From NCBI GenBank assembly GCA_003184365.1, contig NKYR01000019.1:340770-404769 (forward strand): a stretch of DNA of 64,000 bases, written 5' to 3'. A program made the position numbers and the translations under genes. Shown in pieces: positions 1-11,414 of this stretch; position 1 is the stretch's first letter, and each line of letters starts with the position of its first letter. The notes under the pieces are model-generated. The model worked only from the letters and a program-made list of their open reading frames with translations, was not told the DNA's origin and made no database searches. This DNA comes from Evernia prunastri. Taxonomy: Eukaryota > Ascomycota > Lecanoromycetes > Lecanorales > Parmeliaceae.

Positions 1-3000
1 ACCAATGCCTCTTCTTCCACCAAGGCCTCATAACGAGCATCAATTTGCTCGTTTTGATATTTGCAATATTCGAGTGCCTCAGGACATTCAATGTGATGGT
101 CGTAGCAGCTCGGACATTTAACATAAAATGCTTGCGTGACTGCCGGGAAGCCAAGCAACTCGTACTCTTTAAGATTTTCACCGAGAAGTGTGGTTTTGTC
201 TGCGTGAACTTAGAGTTAGCTACTCTCTTCTAGGATGATTTCTGAACTCAGAAGACATGTCTCAGCAGGCGGCGAAGGTCTACACCCCACAAAGCATGAT
301 AGATAGGGGGATCAATAATCGGAACAGATGACTCACCCCAATCAAGACAATCTTCGCAGTATCCTCTCTCACACCAACGACAGCGATAGAGCATACCACC
401 GGCTACGCAAAGTTCGAAGTCAGCATTGCTTCATCAAGCCAAAAACCTGAGTTACGAAACAGCTCTGAGGAGTAGAGTGGTCCTTTTGCTCCGCTTTGTG
501 TCTCGTGACTCAAGTTTTGGTCGCAAATAGGGAGGGACCATTCGGAGAAGTACGAACCGTCAGTCGTATTTTGTTGGCAGTCAGCACACTGGTGTTGCGG
601 ACAGTGAAAGTGCATTTTGCTCTTAGACTTCGATTTGAATTCTCTGTCAAGGCATGTGTAATGATAGGAGCGGGGACATCCTGAACAGAGGATTAAGTCT
701 CCACCGTCCCAGCAGACCTGGCATTGCTGTGAGACCTTGTTAGTTGATACATTTGGAGAGCGGTATGAACTTCGTACCTCCTGGTTGACGACCTCTGGCT
801 TTTTCTCCCGCTTTTCGGAGTCAGCATGGCCTTTTCTTCAACCCATAAGATTACTGCTGAGGAGCACGATGAGGAAGAGAGATCATAGCAGGAGAAAAAG
901 CTGAGCTTCTTAGACAACACCAAAAGCAGGGCAAGGATAAAAGCAGCCCATCTTCTCACAAGCGGTCGGGCCGCAAGACCGGAATCTGTGGCACATTCGG
1001 GGAAGAAACATTTCGCCACCCGCAGAATGTCTCAAGACGCAGACTGGAGAACTGAAAAGGAAGAAGACAATTCAGAATAACGTACCTTGGGCTCCGCTAA
1101 TCGCGGGTCTTTGCCGGCCATTGTGGGCACAGCCTCCCAATCCGCACAATTAGCGCTTTCTTTACTTACTACATGACCATCAATGATGACAGTAGTGTTT
1201 TTGCCAACTCGTCTCTCCTCTCTGGACCACTCTTGAGCAATACCATCGTAGCCGTTAGATTCTCTAATCTTGGTATGCTTTTTGCCGTCGAAGACCCGCG
1301 CCTCGACTTGTTCTATCTGAGCCAACCATCTCTTCTCATCTTCTTCCTTGACAGAGACACCAATTTGGGTCTGCTCCGAGACGTGGACATCTGCCGGTTG
1401 ATCCTTGCACTTTTCCAAGACTGTCGAAAAGTCCCAACTCAGCATCTCATTGACGTCGAGTTCCGGACGGGTAAGTGCCTGGGCTCCTCGACGGACAAGA
1501 GACATCAATTGAGTTGTATCAAGCTGTGGCATGTCATCTTCTGCTGCTTCCACGGTTCTACCTCCTGGACCTTTTTTCTTTTTCGTTGCCGACTGTAAGT
1601 GGATATCTCGCATTGATTCTGTCACCTTTGCAGAGAGATAGAGCTTTTTCTGAATTCTGCCCATCATTTGCTCCTCAACCGTGCCTTGCGTGCAGAGCTT
1701 GTACACGGTCACGGGTTTCTTCTGTCCTATGCGATGCGCTCGAGCTTCAGCCTGGAGCATGATCTGTGGATTCCAGTCCTGGTCAAGCATGATAACATCC
1801 GATGCGGTAGCTAGATTGATGCCCAAACCGCCAGCACGAGTCGAGATTAGCATGACCCGATAGTCGGATTTTTCCTGATTGAACATGCGTATACCGAGGT
1901 TTCGCCGGGCTCTGGAGGTACCGCCATCGAGCCTAACGTATTTGAACTTTTCTCCAGTACCACCGCGTAAGCTCAGGAAGTCTTCGCAGCAGTCCAGCAT
2001 GCGAGTAAATCCAGAAAAGATGAGGACTTTCTTCTTCTGTTTCACGACCAACTCGTCAATAATTTTGTCGAGTACGATGAACTTAGCTGATGCATGAATG
2101 ACATGTTCGCCGATGTAGTATGGTTCAGGCTCCGCATGAGGAAGAATGTATGGCTAAGTAAGATAAGCGAGACTCTGTCATTTCATTCTAGGTGTACATA
2201 CATGGTTGCAGCACTAGACCAGGTTAGCAAACTTTCGTCATCTCGTTCTAGAAGAGCATACCTTTCTAAGTTGCATCAGAAGGTTCATCAGCTTCTTCCA
2301 TGCCGTGCTCTTATTTTCATCCTGCTGTTCGTGCTCTAGGGCTTGGCGCATGATTTCCTTGCTCTCTTCCCACTCAATCGCGGTTTCTCCTTCGCGTGCT
2401 TCGTTGTCCAACGCTTCTAGCTCTTCGATACCCTTTTCTTGCAAAATGCCTCCCTCTTGCGCCTCCTGTTTGAGAGCAACGGCCTCCTTTTGTTTAGCAC
2501 CTTGAAATAAATCTTCAAGAAGTCCTTTGTCGGCGCGAGTCAGTAGCCTCATATACCAAAACCTCTGCATAGGGGTTAGAGGCACGTATAAGAGCACTTC
2601 GGTCTTTGGTGGAAGGTTGAGATCGACTCCAGGGCTTGTTTTCATCCTTCTGAGCATGATGACCTCAAGCAAACGCCGTGCATCGTCCATAACCTTGGTG
2701 CTGACTTGTCCCTTGGTGAGATTGAACGAAGACTTGAAAAGCTCAGCGGTCTTCTCCGTGAAGACCTCGGGATAGAGCCAATGGAGGAGGGCCCACAATT
2801 CTACCAGGTTGTTCTGCAACGGTGTTCCTGTCAAAATCAAGCGGTACTCCGCCCCTAATCCTTGAAGCGCTTTGGAAATCAAGCTGAGGTCGTTCTTGAT
2901 CTTGTGCCCTTCATCAAGGACAACATAGCTCCAGAGGAATGCCTTCTTGAACCAGCCTTGCTCGGCTAGAAACCCTTCGTAGGTTGTAACGATGAGATCA

Positions 3001-4486
3001 ATGCCATGCTCGTCTTGAGTCTCGTCCGTCTCGGAGTCTAAATCAATGATAGGCTTACCCGTAGCTACACATACTCGGAGTCAGCATTGCTCAGTCAAGG
3101 TCAAGAACCTGAGTCAATGAGAGAGGTCCCAGGATCAAGGCCAGGGCTTTGCTCCAGGAACATGTCTTACGGTTCAAGATGTGTTATAGAACATTGAACC
3201 TTGACTCCGAAATGTACGTATCAAGATGGTACGTCACCCCAATTTGCTTGGAAACAGGAAAGAAGAAATAATAAATGTACGTACCAGTGCGGCGATCGTT
3301 CTTCTTTTTACGTGCTCCCCTGGTCTCGTTACCAAAATTATCGATATCGCCCTTGGCGATTCTCTTCAGTCGATCGCGTTCATGCACCGATCCATGAAAC
3401 CTCAGAACTCTCAAACCTGGCGTCCACCGTCTAGATTCAGCCATCCATGAACTGAGGACGCTCAAGGGACAGACCACGAGACAAGGTCGAAGCTCGCCGG
3501 TCGATAGCTTTCGACTTTCCTTCAAGTACTGAATCAGAGACAGCGTCTGTAAAGTCTTTCCGAGACCCATTTCATCACCGAGAATACCAGATAGACCGTT
3601 CTTGTATAGATAGACTAGGAAAGACAAGCCCAGTAGCTGGTAAGGCTTCATGTCCGCCTTCACTCTATAAATGAATCAGCTAAATCCACATCTGGGACAG
3701 GGTTCGCGTTTACCCTGCAGGTTGATGTCTAATGATCTCATAAGGGACGCTCAAATCCTCTTCCTTCTTCTCACTTTGTTGACGTTGAGCCACAAGGCGC
3801 TGTATGTGGTTGCCTTCAGGGAGTAAGGGTAGGAAGAGATCCTTCTTAGCCACAAAGAAATTTGATCTTTTGCCGGCGGTCTCAGTATTGACATATTCTC
3901 GAAGTTCCTGGCGTGCTGTTTTAGGAGCTGATGGCTGTATAACAGTCTTAGTTTTTGAACGACGCTTGGTGGTCTTTCTCTTTTTGATGATACGCTTATC
4001 ACCGTTTTCCTGTGCCCGCAAAGACAGAGCGAGTTCATTGGGTTGCCGTAGAGCATGCCCCGCAGATGAGAGACGAGGGGGCGGAGTCTTCGGTGGCTCA
4101 CTCTCTTCAACTTCATCATCAAGATCGACAATACTCACCCGCGCCCGAGGAGCCTTCTGAGGCGTAGAAAACGTAGAGTCGAGCGACGAAGAGGCGTCAG
4201 GGTTGTCCGAGTCATCTGATATTTCGTATGAGATCTGTGCCTTCTTACGGGAGCTGCGTTTTCCCTCCATAACTATCGGGTACTCTTGCGGGGGCACGAT
4301 GTCTGATAAAGATAATTTCTTCGGTTGGGGTCTCGGAGAGAATGTTGCAAGGATTTGTGACGCGGTGGTTGAATGTTGAGTCTGGGGACTGAGGTGAGTA
4401 TCAAGGGGGCGGAATGGTGTCGCTGACCATTGCGATTGCGGGGAATTCAATGGCATCTTATACCGAGCCCAATATCTGTCCGCCAT
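1..4486 (-). CDS. SNF2-family ATP-dependent chromatin remodeller with C-terminal PHD-type zinc finger (3' end outside window)
   Basis: Nuclear DNA-dependent ATPase. Exons read on the minus strand: 4486-3714, 3664-3285, 3064-2262, 2213-2202, 2153-1086, about 780-558, 402-337 and 199-1, giving about 1,174 codons before the window edge. The first 258 residues are basic and low-complexity. The ATPase half follows, with motif I GDEMGLGKT, a DEGH box, LTGTPLQNN and a short RKCCNHPY block split across three exons. The helicase C-terminal half has STRAGGLGINL and AHRIGQKK. A PHD-like finger (CQVCWDGGDLILCSGC) and a second Cys pair cluster (CRWCERGYCEDC) follow. The spliced frame is open throughout. 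The 781-1085 intron is unusually long and its acceptor is the least certain join. Within SNF2 the helicase resembles the ISWI/CHD side, but the PHD is C-terminal, so no symbol is given. Confidence 0.88.
2202..2213 (-). other. 12-nt micro-exon of the SNF2 gene
   Basis: The sequence TGCTGCAACCAT is flanked by AG on its 5' side and GTATGT on its 3' side (minus strand). It encodes Cys-Cys-Asn-His. Joining the exon ending at 2262 to the one starting at 2153 through it gives LRK-CCNH-PYIL, the canonical SNF2 block. Both flanking introns are 48 bp (2214-2261 and 2154-2201). Skipping it keeps the frame but removes four conserved residues. Confidence 0.8.
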
Positions 4487-4934
4487 GTTATTGCGAAGAA
4501 CGAAAAGGCATTGAGGACTAAAGTGTTGAAGTTACAAGAAGATGGGTTTTGTAAGTGAGTTTCACTTTTAAACTCACTTTCTGCCGACAAGTGAAGGACG
4601 ACGTTCCCGCTGATTTTACCAGCTTGCGCGATTGAGAGCGAGCGTTTTGACTGGTATGGACAGTATCATTCCCACAAATGATTGCGCTGTAGCGATAGTA
4701 CTGGCCTTTAGATTACTGATTGACTGTTTGACATTCGGCATCAGATTCTAAAGTAGACGACGTTGCGCTTAAAGAAATCTTAAAGCTGTGACGCGTTTCG
4801 CGTAACCCGTGTCAGTGTATTTTTAGTATTTAAAACAAGGTTTTCAGTCTTATGCTTGGCACTTTGAGATCTTTTTCTCCGAACAATCCAGCTTTCTTGC
4901 GATACGCAAACACAGAAAGAGTCTTAGTATCCCA
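4487..4934. promoter_or_regulatory. Divergent promoter between the SNF2 ATPase and POP4
   Basis: This 448-bp spacer separates two divergent start codons and holds no open frame of note. At 4791-4803 there is a perfect inverted repeat, ACGCG-TTT-CGCGT, whose left half contains ACGCGT (MluI cell-cycle box type). It lies about 130 bp upstream of the POP4 ATG. Binding by an MBF-like factor is only an inference. Confidence 0.45.
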
Positions 4935-5721
4935 ATGGCAGACTTCAAACATATCGCCCACGATCTCCTAAGTCAAGCCCACCCTGCCCTACTCGCCGAC
5001 TCCATTTTTGTCGATAAAGTCCTTCACAAACCACTACACCTCCGCCCTACATCGCCAGACCCCATCTCTCAAGATGCCCGAGCCAAGCGACGAATCCAGC
5101 GCATTCGAAAAAAGGAAAAATCGCAGCGCCGCCAGAAGGTGAAGCCTCTGTCGGCGAAAGAAAAGCGGGATTCAGGCATCTACGAGATTCCGAATACTGC
5201 GAAGAAGTATGAGATCTATGTGCCTTTGCATAATATGTGGGTAGGATATATGTGGGAAATTCTGGGCATGAAAATGGATGAGAGGGCTTTTGTGACGGGG
5301 AATAGTGCTGGGGGTAAACTTGCAAGTGCGGACTACCACGGAGCGGAGGTTACTGTTGTGAGGAGTAAATGTATGGGGATGGTCGGCCTCACAGGAATTG
5401 TGGTTAGAGATACAAAATTTACGTTTCAAATCATTACTAAAAAGAACGAGCTCAAGAGTAAGAATCCCTTGAGAGACGAGTGGGATTTTGAGTCTGATGA
5501 TGTGGCCTGTTCTAGCCATACCGAAAAGGCATACGATCTTTCGATTCGAGATCCCACAACCTGAGTCAAGACCGAGCTTGAACGAGGATGAGTCTGTAAG
5601 GGCAGAAGCAAAAGACGGACTGGCACATCTGGTATTCGAATTGCATGGATCGCAATTCGAAAACAGGGCTCCAGATCGAGCAACCAAAAAGTTCAAGCCG
5701 AGGAACATGGATGATCTATGA
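4935..5721 (+). CDS. POP4: RNase P/MRP protein subunit POP4 (Rpp29)
   Basis: Protein subunit of nuclear RNase P and RNase MRP, which process tRNA 5' ends and pre-rRNA. Exons 4935-5457 and 5516-5721 give 242 residues. The 58-bp intron has donor GTAAGA and acceptor TAG. Splicing joins NELK to TIPKRHTIFRFEIP, the expected end of the family's Sm-like beta-barrel domain. Without splicing the frame ends at 5564 and loses this strand. The N-terminal third is basic (RRIQRIRKKEKSQRRQKVK) as in eukaryotic Rpp29. The core carries YVPLHNMWVGYM and VTVVRSKCMGMVGLTGIV. It is convergent with the pantoate ligase gene, with 43 bp between stop codons. Confidence 0.9.
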
Positions 5722-5764
5722 CAGATTTTGCCAGCAGGATTCCACTTCACAGTGATATCCAACA

Positions 5765-6829
5765 TCATGGAATATATCCAACCTTAGCCGACAGAAGCTC
5801 CAAATAGATATTGTCGATCAATCTGACGGTCGATGTCCCTCCACCAAGACCGGTTTCCTCTCGTTCCTGAGGCTCCTCAGTAGGAAGCATTTTGATAGCG
5901 CCACTCAGTATGGCTCCGCGCTCCGAATCCACCTCTTCCAACTCGTCCAGGGTGTCGGGGTCTGCGATCGAGACGTAGTCGATTTCAAATCTTACACGCT
6001 TCTCTCTGGGCAAGGCATATTGCTGTTTTTTCACGGCAGACAGCATGTCGACCGCTGCATTGTATAAAAACCGCCTTTTCCTAGCTCCTCTGGCGAAGAC
6101 CTTTTGAACCTCTTTGAAAGAGTCTAAGAGCACCAATGCTACTTTGCGTCTCCGTTCTCCGAGATACACGTTACGTGAGCTCATAGCTAAACCGTCCTGC
6201 TCCCGGATTGTCGACCCGACACGGACCTCAGTGTTGAGATGGAAATCCTGCACCATCCGCTTGATCACAAATGTCTGCTGAATGTCCTTCTGCCCAAAAT
6301 ATACTCTTTCGGGCTGCACTATGTTTAAAAGCTTCATGCAGACTGTTGCGACACCGCGGAAGAAGACGGGTCTAGAAGCACCTTCAAGTTTCGATGATAA
6401 AGGCGTGATGGTCACAAAAGAGCCCTGACCGTCGACCTCGGAGCTTGGAGGCGAAGCCGGATACATTTCTTTCGTACTCGGCATGAATACCACACTCATA
6501 TCGCCTACTCGGTCGTTTTTTTTGAATTCCTTTGCCAACGCTGCCAGTTTGACTTTATCAGCGTCCCAGGTGCGAGGGTAGGAGCTGAGATCCTCATTGG
6601 CGCCAAATTGCGTAGGGTTGACATAGATCGAAACGTAAACATGGTCGTTTTCACTTGCAGCTTGTCGTATCAAGGCCAGGTGGCCTTGGTGAAGAGCGCC
6701 CATCGTTGGCACAAAGCCCACTGAATTCCCTGCGAGCAGCGCTTTGCCGCGTTTTTCACGGAGACTGGGTATAGAAGTGATCTTTTTGAAGCCTGTAAGC
6801 CTCCGAAGCTTGATCAAACGCACTCGCAT
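5765..6829 (-). CDS. PAN6: Pantoate--beta-alanine ligase (pantothenate synthetase)
   Basis: Makes pantothenate from pantoate, beta-alanine and ATP, the last step before CoA synthesis. The single exon encodes 354 residues, a usual fungal length. The start is the ATG at 6829. The frame stays open upstream to 7276, but that part has no family similarity and overlaps the neighbouring promoter and RIP1. Visible motifs are VPTMGALHQGHL (residues 40-51, with the HxGH nucleotide-binding signature), SIYVNPTQF, VYFGQKDIQQ and MSSRNVYL. A short insertion (KEFKKNDRVGDMSVV) before the MYP block is common in fungi. It is divergent from RIP1. Confidence 0.93.
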   Translation of the reverse strand: MRVRLIKLRRLTGFKKITSIPSLREKRGKALLAGNSVGFVPTMGALHQGHLALIRQAASENDHVYVSIYVNPTQFGANEDLSSYPRTWDADKVKLAALAKEFKKNDRVGDMSVVFMPSTKEMYPASPPSSEVDGQGSFVTITPLSSKLEGASRPVFFRGVATVCMKLLNIVQPERVYFGQKDIQQTFVIKRMVQDFHLNTEVRVGSTIREQDGLAMSSRNVYLGERRRKVALVLLDSFKEVQKVFARGARKRRFLYNAAVDMLSAVKKQQYALPREKRVRFEIDYVSIADPDTLDELEEVDSERGAILSGAIKMLPTEEPQEREETGLGGGTSTVRLIDNIYLELLSAKVGYIP

Positions 6830-7154
6830 AGTGAATACAAGAGAAGAACGGGAACTGCAGCAGCCGTGGCTTGTATTCGCGATCAACCAAGGGGGATGGA
6901 ATCGAGCAAGACTGCAGGAAGCGGTACTTCCCAAGTCTCCCTTGCAGCAGTGATTTGTACAGATAACCACATCGTGAGTCAGACGGTCGCGGACAGTAGA
7001 AATGAGTTGGCGGTGTCGTGATAGAACCTTCAGCGTGGAATTGGGACGGCGAGATTGCGCTACTCTAGCGCCGTATTTTCCATTCTCCCATGGAACCTCG
7101 ACATTCATTGTCACCAAAACCTCCATTGCATCCAAGCTCTCCACTCCACCCACA
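6830..7154. promoter_or_regulatory. Divergent promoter between pantoate ligase and RIP1
   Basis: A 325-bp spacer between two start codons. An open frame crosses it from the left gene but shows no family similarity. No TATA box or recognisable factor site stands out. Confidence 0.4.
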
Positions 7155-8177
7155 ATGCCGCCTCTCCCAGCAGCTCGTAGTACCATGCTACGCCTATATC
7201 CACGGCAGCATGTCCCAGCAACCATCACCCCCGCAATCCTTGCTGCCACCCAACAACGGCGCTGCAAAGCCGACATCGTCGAACGTCATTCCGGGGAATA
7301 CGAACAAACACCACGCTTCGAATCACCCTTCAAGAACCGCGATGAGAACCCTACAACCAAAATACCTAGTTTTGCGAACTATATGAGCAAGAAGGGCGAG
7401 ACTTCGAATAAGACTTTTCAATATTTTATGGTGGGGGGAATGGGGCTGTTGACGGCGGCAGGGGCGAAGGCTACAGTGCAAGGTAAACATTGCGATGGGG
7501 TTGAGGCAGTGCTGTTTGATGTTGAGGGGGAATAACGGGGAAGAGAGAGGACGCAATGGCTGATAATCGTGCCGGAATGCAGATTTCCTGGTCAACATGT
7601 CCGCCTCTGCGGACGTGCTCGCGCAAGCGAAGGTCGAGATCGACTTGGCAGCCATACCTGAGGGCAAGAACGTATGCCTTTCCCCATCTCCGCAAACCGC
7701 TGCGCTGCGATGGGAACGGTAGCTGATCCTTTGCGAACAGGTGATCATCAAATGGCGCGGCAAGCCCGTCTTCATCCGCCACCGCACCTCCGACGAAATC
7801 AAAGAAGCCGAAGACACAAAGTGGGAATCGCTACGAGATCCGCAACCAGACTCTGACCGCGTGAAGAAGCCCGAATGGCTCATAATGTTGGGTACGCCAT
7901 TACTCTCCCCTCCCCTTCTTCCCAAGCCCTGTCCCCGCCCCCCTCACCATTGCACAACCCCAGCGAGCTAACCATTGAAAACTCCCTCGCAACAGGCGTA
8001 TGCACACACCTCGGCTGCGTCCCGATTGGCGAATCCGGCGACTTCGGCGGCTGGTTCTGCCCCTGCCACGGCTCGCACTACGACATCTCCGGGCGCGCGA
8101 GGAAAGGCCCCGCGCCGCTGAACCTGGCGGTGCCGGAGTACGACTTCCCGGAGGACGACAAGGTGGTGATCGGGTGA
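7155..8177 (+). CDS. RIP1: Rieske iron-sulfur subunit of the cytochrome bc1 complex
   Basis: 2Fe-2S protein of mitochondrial complex III that passes electrons from ubiquinol to cytochrome c1. Exons 7155-7482, 7583-7671, 7741-7891 and 7996-8177 join in frame to 249 residues. The N-terminus (MPPLPAARSTMLRLYPRQH) is a basic, hydroxylated mitochondrial presequence. One membrane anchor follows (YFMVGGMGLLTAAGAKATV). The cluster ligands are in the last exon: C192 and H194 in CTHLGC, C211 and H214 in CPCHGSH, with C197 and C213 as the expected disulfide. The protein ends DKVVIG, as in other fungal Rieske proteins. Introns are 69-104 bp. The last exon is clearly richer in GC than the first. Confidence 0.95.
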
Positions 8178-8814
8178 GCCGTCTTCGGAAACTGCAAAGG
8201 ATGGAAGAAGAACGCATAGAAGAGAGGTTGAAAGCGAAGGGGTAGTAGGAGGGATTGATGGATGGGAATAGAAAAAAAAAAAAAGGGGGGGGGGGGGGGG
8301 GGGTTTGAGAGGTCTTCTAGGTTCGCCGCCTTGTAACTATAGAACCTAGCAAAGCGAATCCGAGTGTTTACCTACAGAGTACTCAGGAGGCAAGATATCG
8401 ACCCACTGCTGCTCATTTCTGTGTTCGCATTAGGATCTGTTTGCCTCCCCCAATTGGACAACGTGTTCGGATTGTTCAAGTGATGCCGAAACATAACAAT
8501 AAGTCCGTGAGAGCCAACACCCCTCGCTATCTATCACATAAATACAGACCGGTAAACAACCTCTTCTGACCTCTGCATGGAAGCATTGCTCAGAATCTGG
8601 ATCCCTCACAGGCGCAGTTTTCATACATTTTGGGCCGAAAATCCGCAGTTTGTAAAAATAAATTTACAGATTACCATTAATCTACGCACAAATATCTCGT
8701 CTATCCCAGAAACCCCGAAGCCAAGGGACTCTATACAATTACACGAAAATGCCTTTGTCATCACTTCGTCAAAGCGCCATTTGGACGGAGATAGAACATC
8801 TTTCCAATCCCCCC
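8178..8814. other. Convergent 3' spacer with an A13-G19 homopolymer tract
   Basis: Between the RIP1 stop and the SNG1 stop (both 3' ends point in). A run of 13 A (8272-8284) is followed directly by 19 G (8285-8303). No gene or RNA was recognised in the rest. The G run could form a quadruplex or be a sequencing-length artefact. Confidence 0.7.
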
Positions 8815-10684
8815 TCAATTCTTCTTCGCCTCGGCCTCCTTCTTCTTCGCCTTCATTGTCTTCCAGCGCATGAAATAGCACGCCAAGGGGAACAGGGCGG
8901 AATTGACGGCGACCCAGACGAAGAGCACCCCGAAATTGAGCCCGATGCGCGAGTGCAGGTCGAACAGGGTGCTCCGGGACGCCTCGACGATGTTGTGCAG
9001 CGGCCACGCGTAGCCCCAGTAGTACCACTTGGGCGCCAGGTCGAGGGAGTAGAAGGCCGTCGCCACGTTGGTGATGACCCAGAAGATGAGCCACATGGCC
9101 GTCCACGGCTGCCCGATGACCATGGCCACGTTCTCGCACGCGAGGCCGAGGGCGATCATGCCGACGAAGTTGATCATCCAGTAGACGACGAAGGTGCCCT
9201 TGCCGTAGGCGTCCGGGTTGTTGGCGACCGCGGTGGCCGGAGCGGTGGGGTTGGCGAAGGGGATCTGGAAGGCGAGGGAGATGAACGAGTAAGCCAGGGA
9301 CATGAAGAGGTACGCCAGCACGGTGCCGATCCAGCGGATGAGGATAAATTTCCAGAATTTGATGGTCGGGTGCCCTCCGGGTGTGACGAGCTTGCTGTAG
9401 ATGGGCAGGAAGAAGGTGAAGCTGAAGAAGGCGATGATGATGAGGTAGATGAGACCGATTGTGACTGCTGGAGTGACGACAGGAGGGTCGAAGGGGCGGA
9501 GACTGAACATGGAGAAGCCGATTGCCGGGCTGAGTGCTTGCGGTGCCGCCTGTAGATTTGTGATTGGTATGCTGGTATTTTTAAGGACCATGCCCGTCCA
9601 CATCTGGCCGAACATGGAGGTGATTTCGGTCTGCAAACTCGTCAGGGACGGGAGGATGTAATCATAGACGGTATCTTGATCTCGAGCTTCCACCCAGATG
9701 GTTTGACAGGCTCCCAGAGGATCGTAACTGGCATTCCCCTGCTGCACAGCTTGTTGGAGAAGCGCCGTAGCATTTGCATTGATGACGATTGCGGCCCATG
9801 CCTTGAAATCAAAAACAGCTTGCCGCACCTGCATCGGGTCATTGTTGAAATAGGCTGGATCCATGGTCATGAAACCCAGATGATTCCCAGACTGTCCAGA
9901 CGATATCATTTTCTCCGTGATTTGGGTGATCAACGGACCCACTAGAGGCGTGACACCCATGTATGGTGCCTGAGTACCGTCGAAATCCACCACGAACACG
10001 TCGAGCGAGGACAAATTTTGCTCTACGTGGTACAACACCCCCCAGTACAGACTCAGGACAAGGAGAATAAAGACACAGAGTATCAAAGCTGTCAAAGAGT
10101 CAGCGCAAGGTCCCTCAATGAACGAGGGATGCTCATTCACTTGTTCTTGCCCACAAGCCCAGCATTTGCAGTCTCAATTTTCCCAGTTGCGCGTCCCAAA
10201 ACCCAACGACGGGTGGCGAACCCTGCTCACCCCCTTTCTCACCCCCATCTTCTGGCTTTTCGTCAGGGAGAGAGCTATTGCTGTGTCGCTGCTGTCCATT
10301 GCTCTGTCCCAGATATCCTAGGGTATGATTTGAATCCGGCGAATGATCCGTGCGACGGGCATTCAAGGAGCGGTCAAGGTTGCGACAATGCTCACAGTCC
10401 CTCCCGGCCATGTGGTTGAAGCAAACGGCAATGAGCTGATGAGGCTGATAGGAAGGCGGAGGAGAAGAGGGATAATAGCTGGCAGGTCTGCTTGAGTGAC
10501 GTTTATTTGTCTCGATGAGAGGCAAGGCATCGCGAGCATCTTGGGCCCTTTGGGCGGAATAATGTTCGAGCCGACGTCGGCTCGTCGATTGCATCACTTT
10601 ATCTGAGAGTTGGCGAACGATGCTAGTGCCGGCTCTAACCCCGGAGCTAGACCTGCTTTGGTTAAGGTATTGCGGGTATGACAT
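8815..10684 (-). CDS. SNG1: SNG1/DUF3533-family multi-pass membrane protein
   Basis: Related to yeast Sng1, a plasma-membrane protein linked to nitrosoguanidine resistance and lipid asymmetry. Exons 10684-10141 and 10088-8815 (intron 52 bp, donor GTGAAT, acceptor CAG) give 605 residues. The cytosolic N-terminus of about 160 residues is rich in Ser, Pro, Arg and Gln. The family entry motif FWDAQLGKLRLQML leads into the first membrane segment, and the splice creates LWARTTLILCVFILLVL there. A long extracytoplasmic domain with N-glycosylation sites (NAT, NAS, NTS) follows, then about five membrane helices and a lysine-rich tail. The 3' half is very GC-rich compared with the 5' half. Confidence 0.88.
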
Positions 10685-11414
10685 ATTGGTGGCGATACGA
10701 GACTCAGTGTAAAGTACCTTACCTTACACCTGCTTGGTGAGGTGTGTTCTGCTAGAGAGTGTGTGTGCTTCAAATTGTACAGCAATGGCTAAAATTTGAA
10801 GCGATCAAGTATTATATATAACTTTGAAAATCTAGAAAGTCTTTTCGGTGGAAGTTCCATGTTTAAGTATCCAATCTCACATCAACGGTTTCGGTCGCCG
10901 AGGGGAAAGACGGCCACGATACATGCAACCGGGCACCAATCATTCAACGCCGTTCATGGGCCATCCCTTCTCTTTTTCAGCTGTCGAGTATGTAATGAGA
11001 GCATGTTTCCTTGCTTCTAGGATGGCCGCGTACACTACTGCTGCAGCCGGCGGGACCCGAGGACAGGGCAGCTGCTATTCCTAGGCCTTTCGTAGATCTG
11101 CTGTAACTACACGTGCCAAGACTGGGAACGATATACATCGGCGCCGACCAAATGGTCAATGACGCTTGCCTGTGCCGTGTGCCCTTTTCATCGTATTCCG
11201 CCTCTGCAGGACATCGTTGGATCCGTTGGGAACCGAGTGCTCAGGGCCAGCATACAGTAGTCGCATCCACTGTCACCATTTAAATTTACAGACTTGCAAG
11301 TTGTGCTCTATTGCTCCTGACTAATATTCACACCTCATCCCCCGCTCTGCCCTACAATATCCATCGATCGCCCTAAAATTGTGAATTTGGCCTTATATCA
11401 TCCTGTAGTGCTCA
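10685..11414. other. Intergenic: SNG1 promoter side and PKC1 3' side
   Basis: A 730-bp spacer. A short duplicated stretch near 10,721-10,743 (GGTATTG.. and CTTACCTTACAC) sits just upstream of SNG1. No gene, RNA or clear regulatory site was recognised. Confidence 0.4.

Noticed and set aside
1173..1598. 141-residue ORF on the plus strand
   Set aside because: It is the antisense shadow of the SNF2 helicase exon, which is supported by motifs.
6830..7276. Upstream extension of the pantoate ligase reading frame by about 149 residues
   Set aside because: No family similarity, overlaps the first exon of RIP1 on the other strand, and the family N-terminus begins at the ATG at 6829.
8749..9555. 268-residue acidic ORF on the plus strand
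   Set aside because: Antisense of the GC-rich SNG1 3' half. The long frame follows from GC-rich codons on the other strand.
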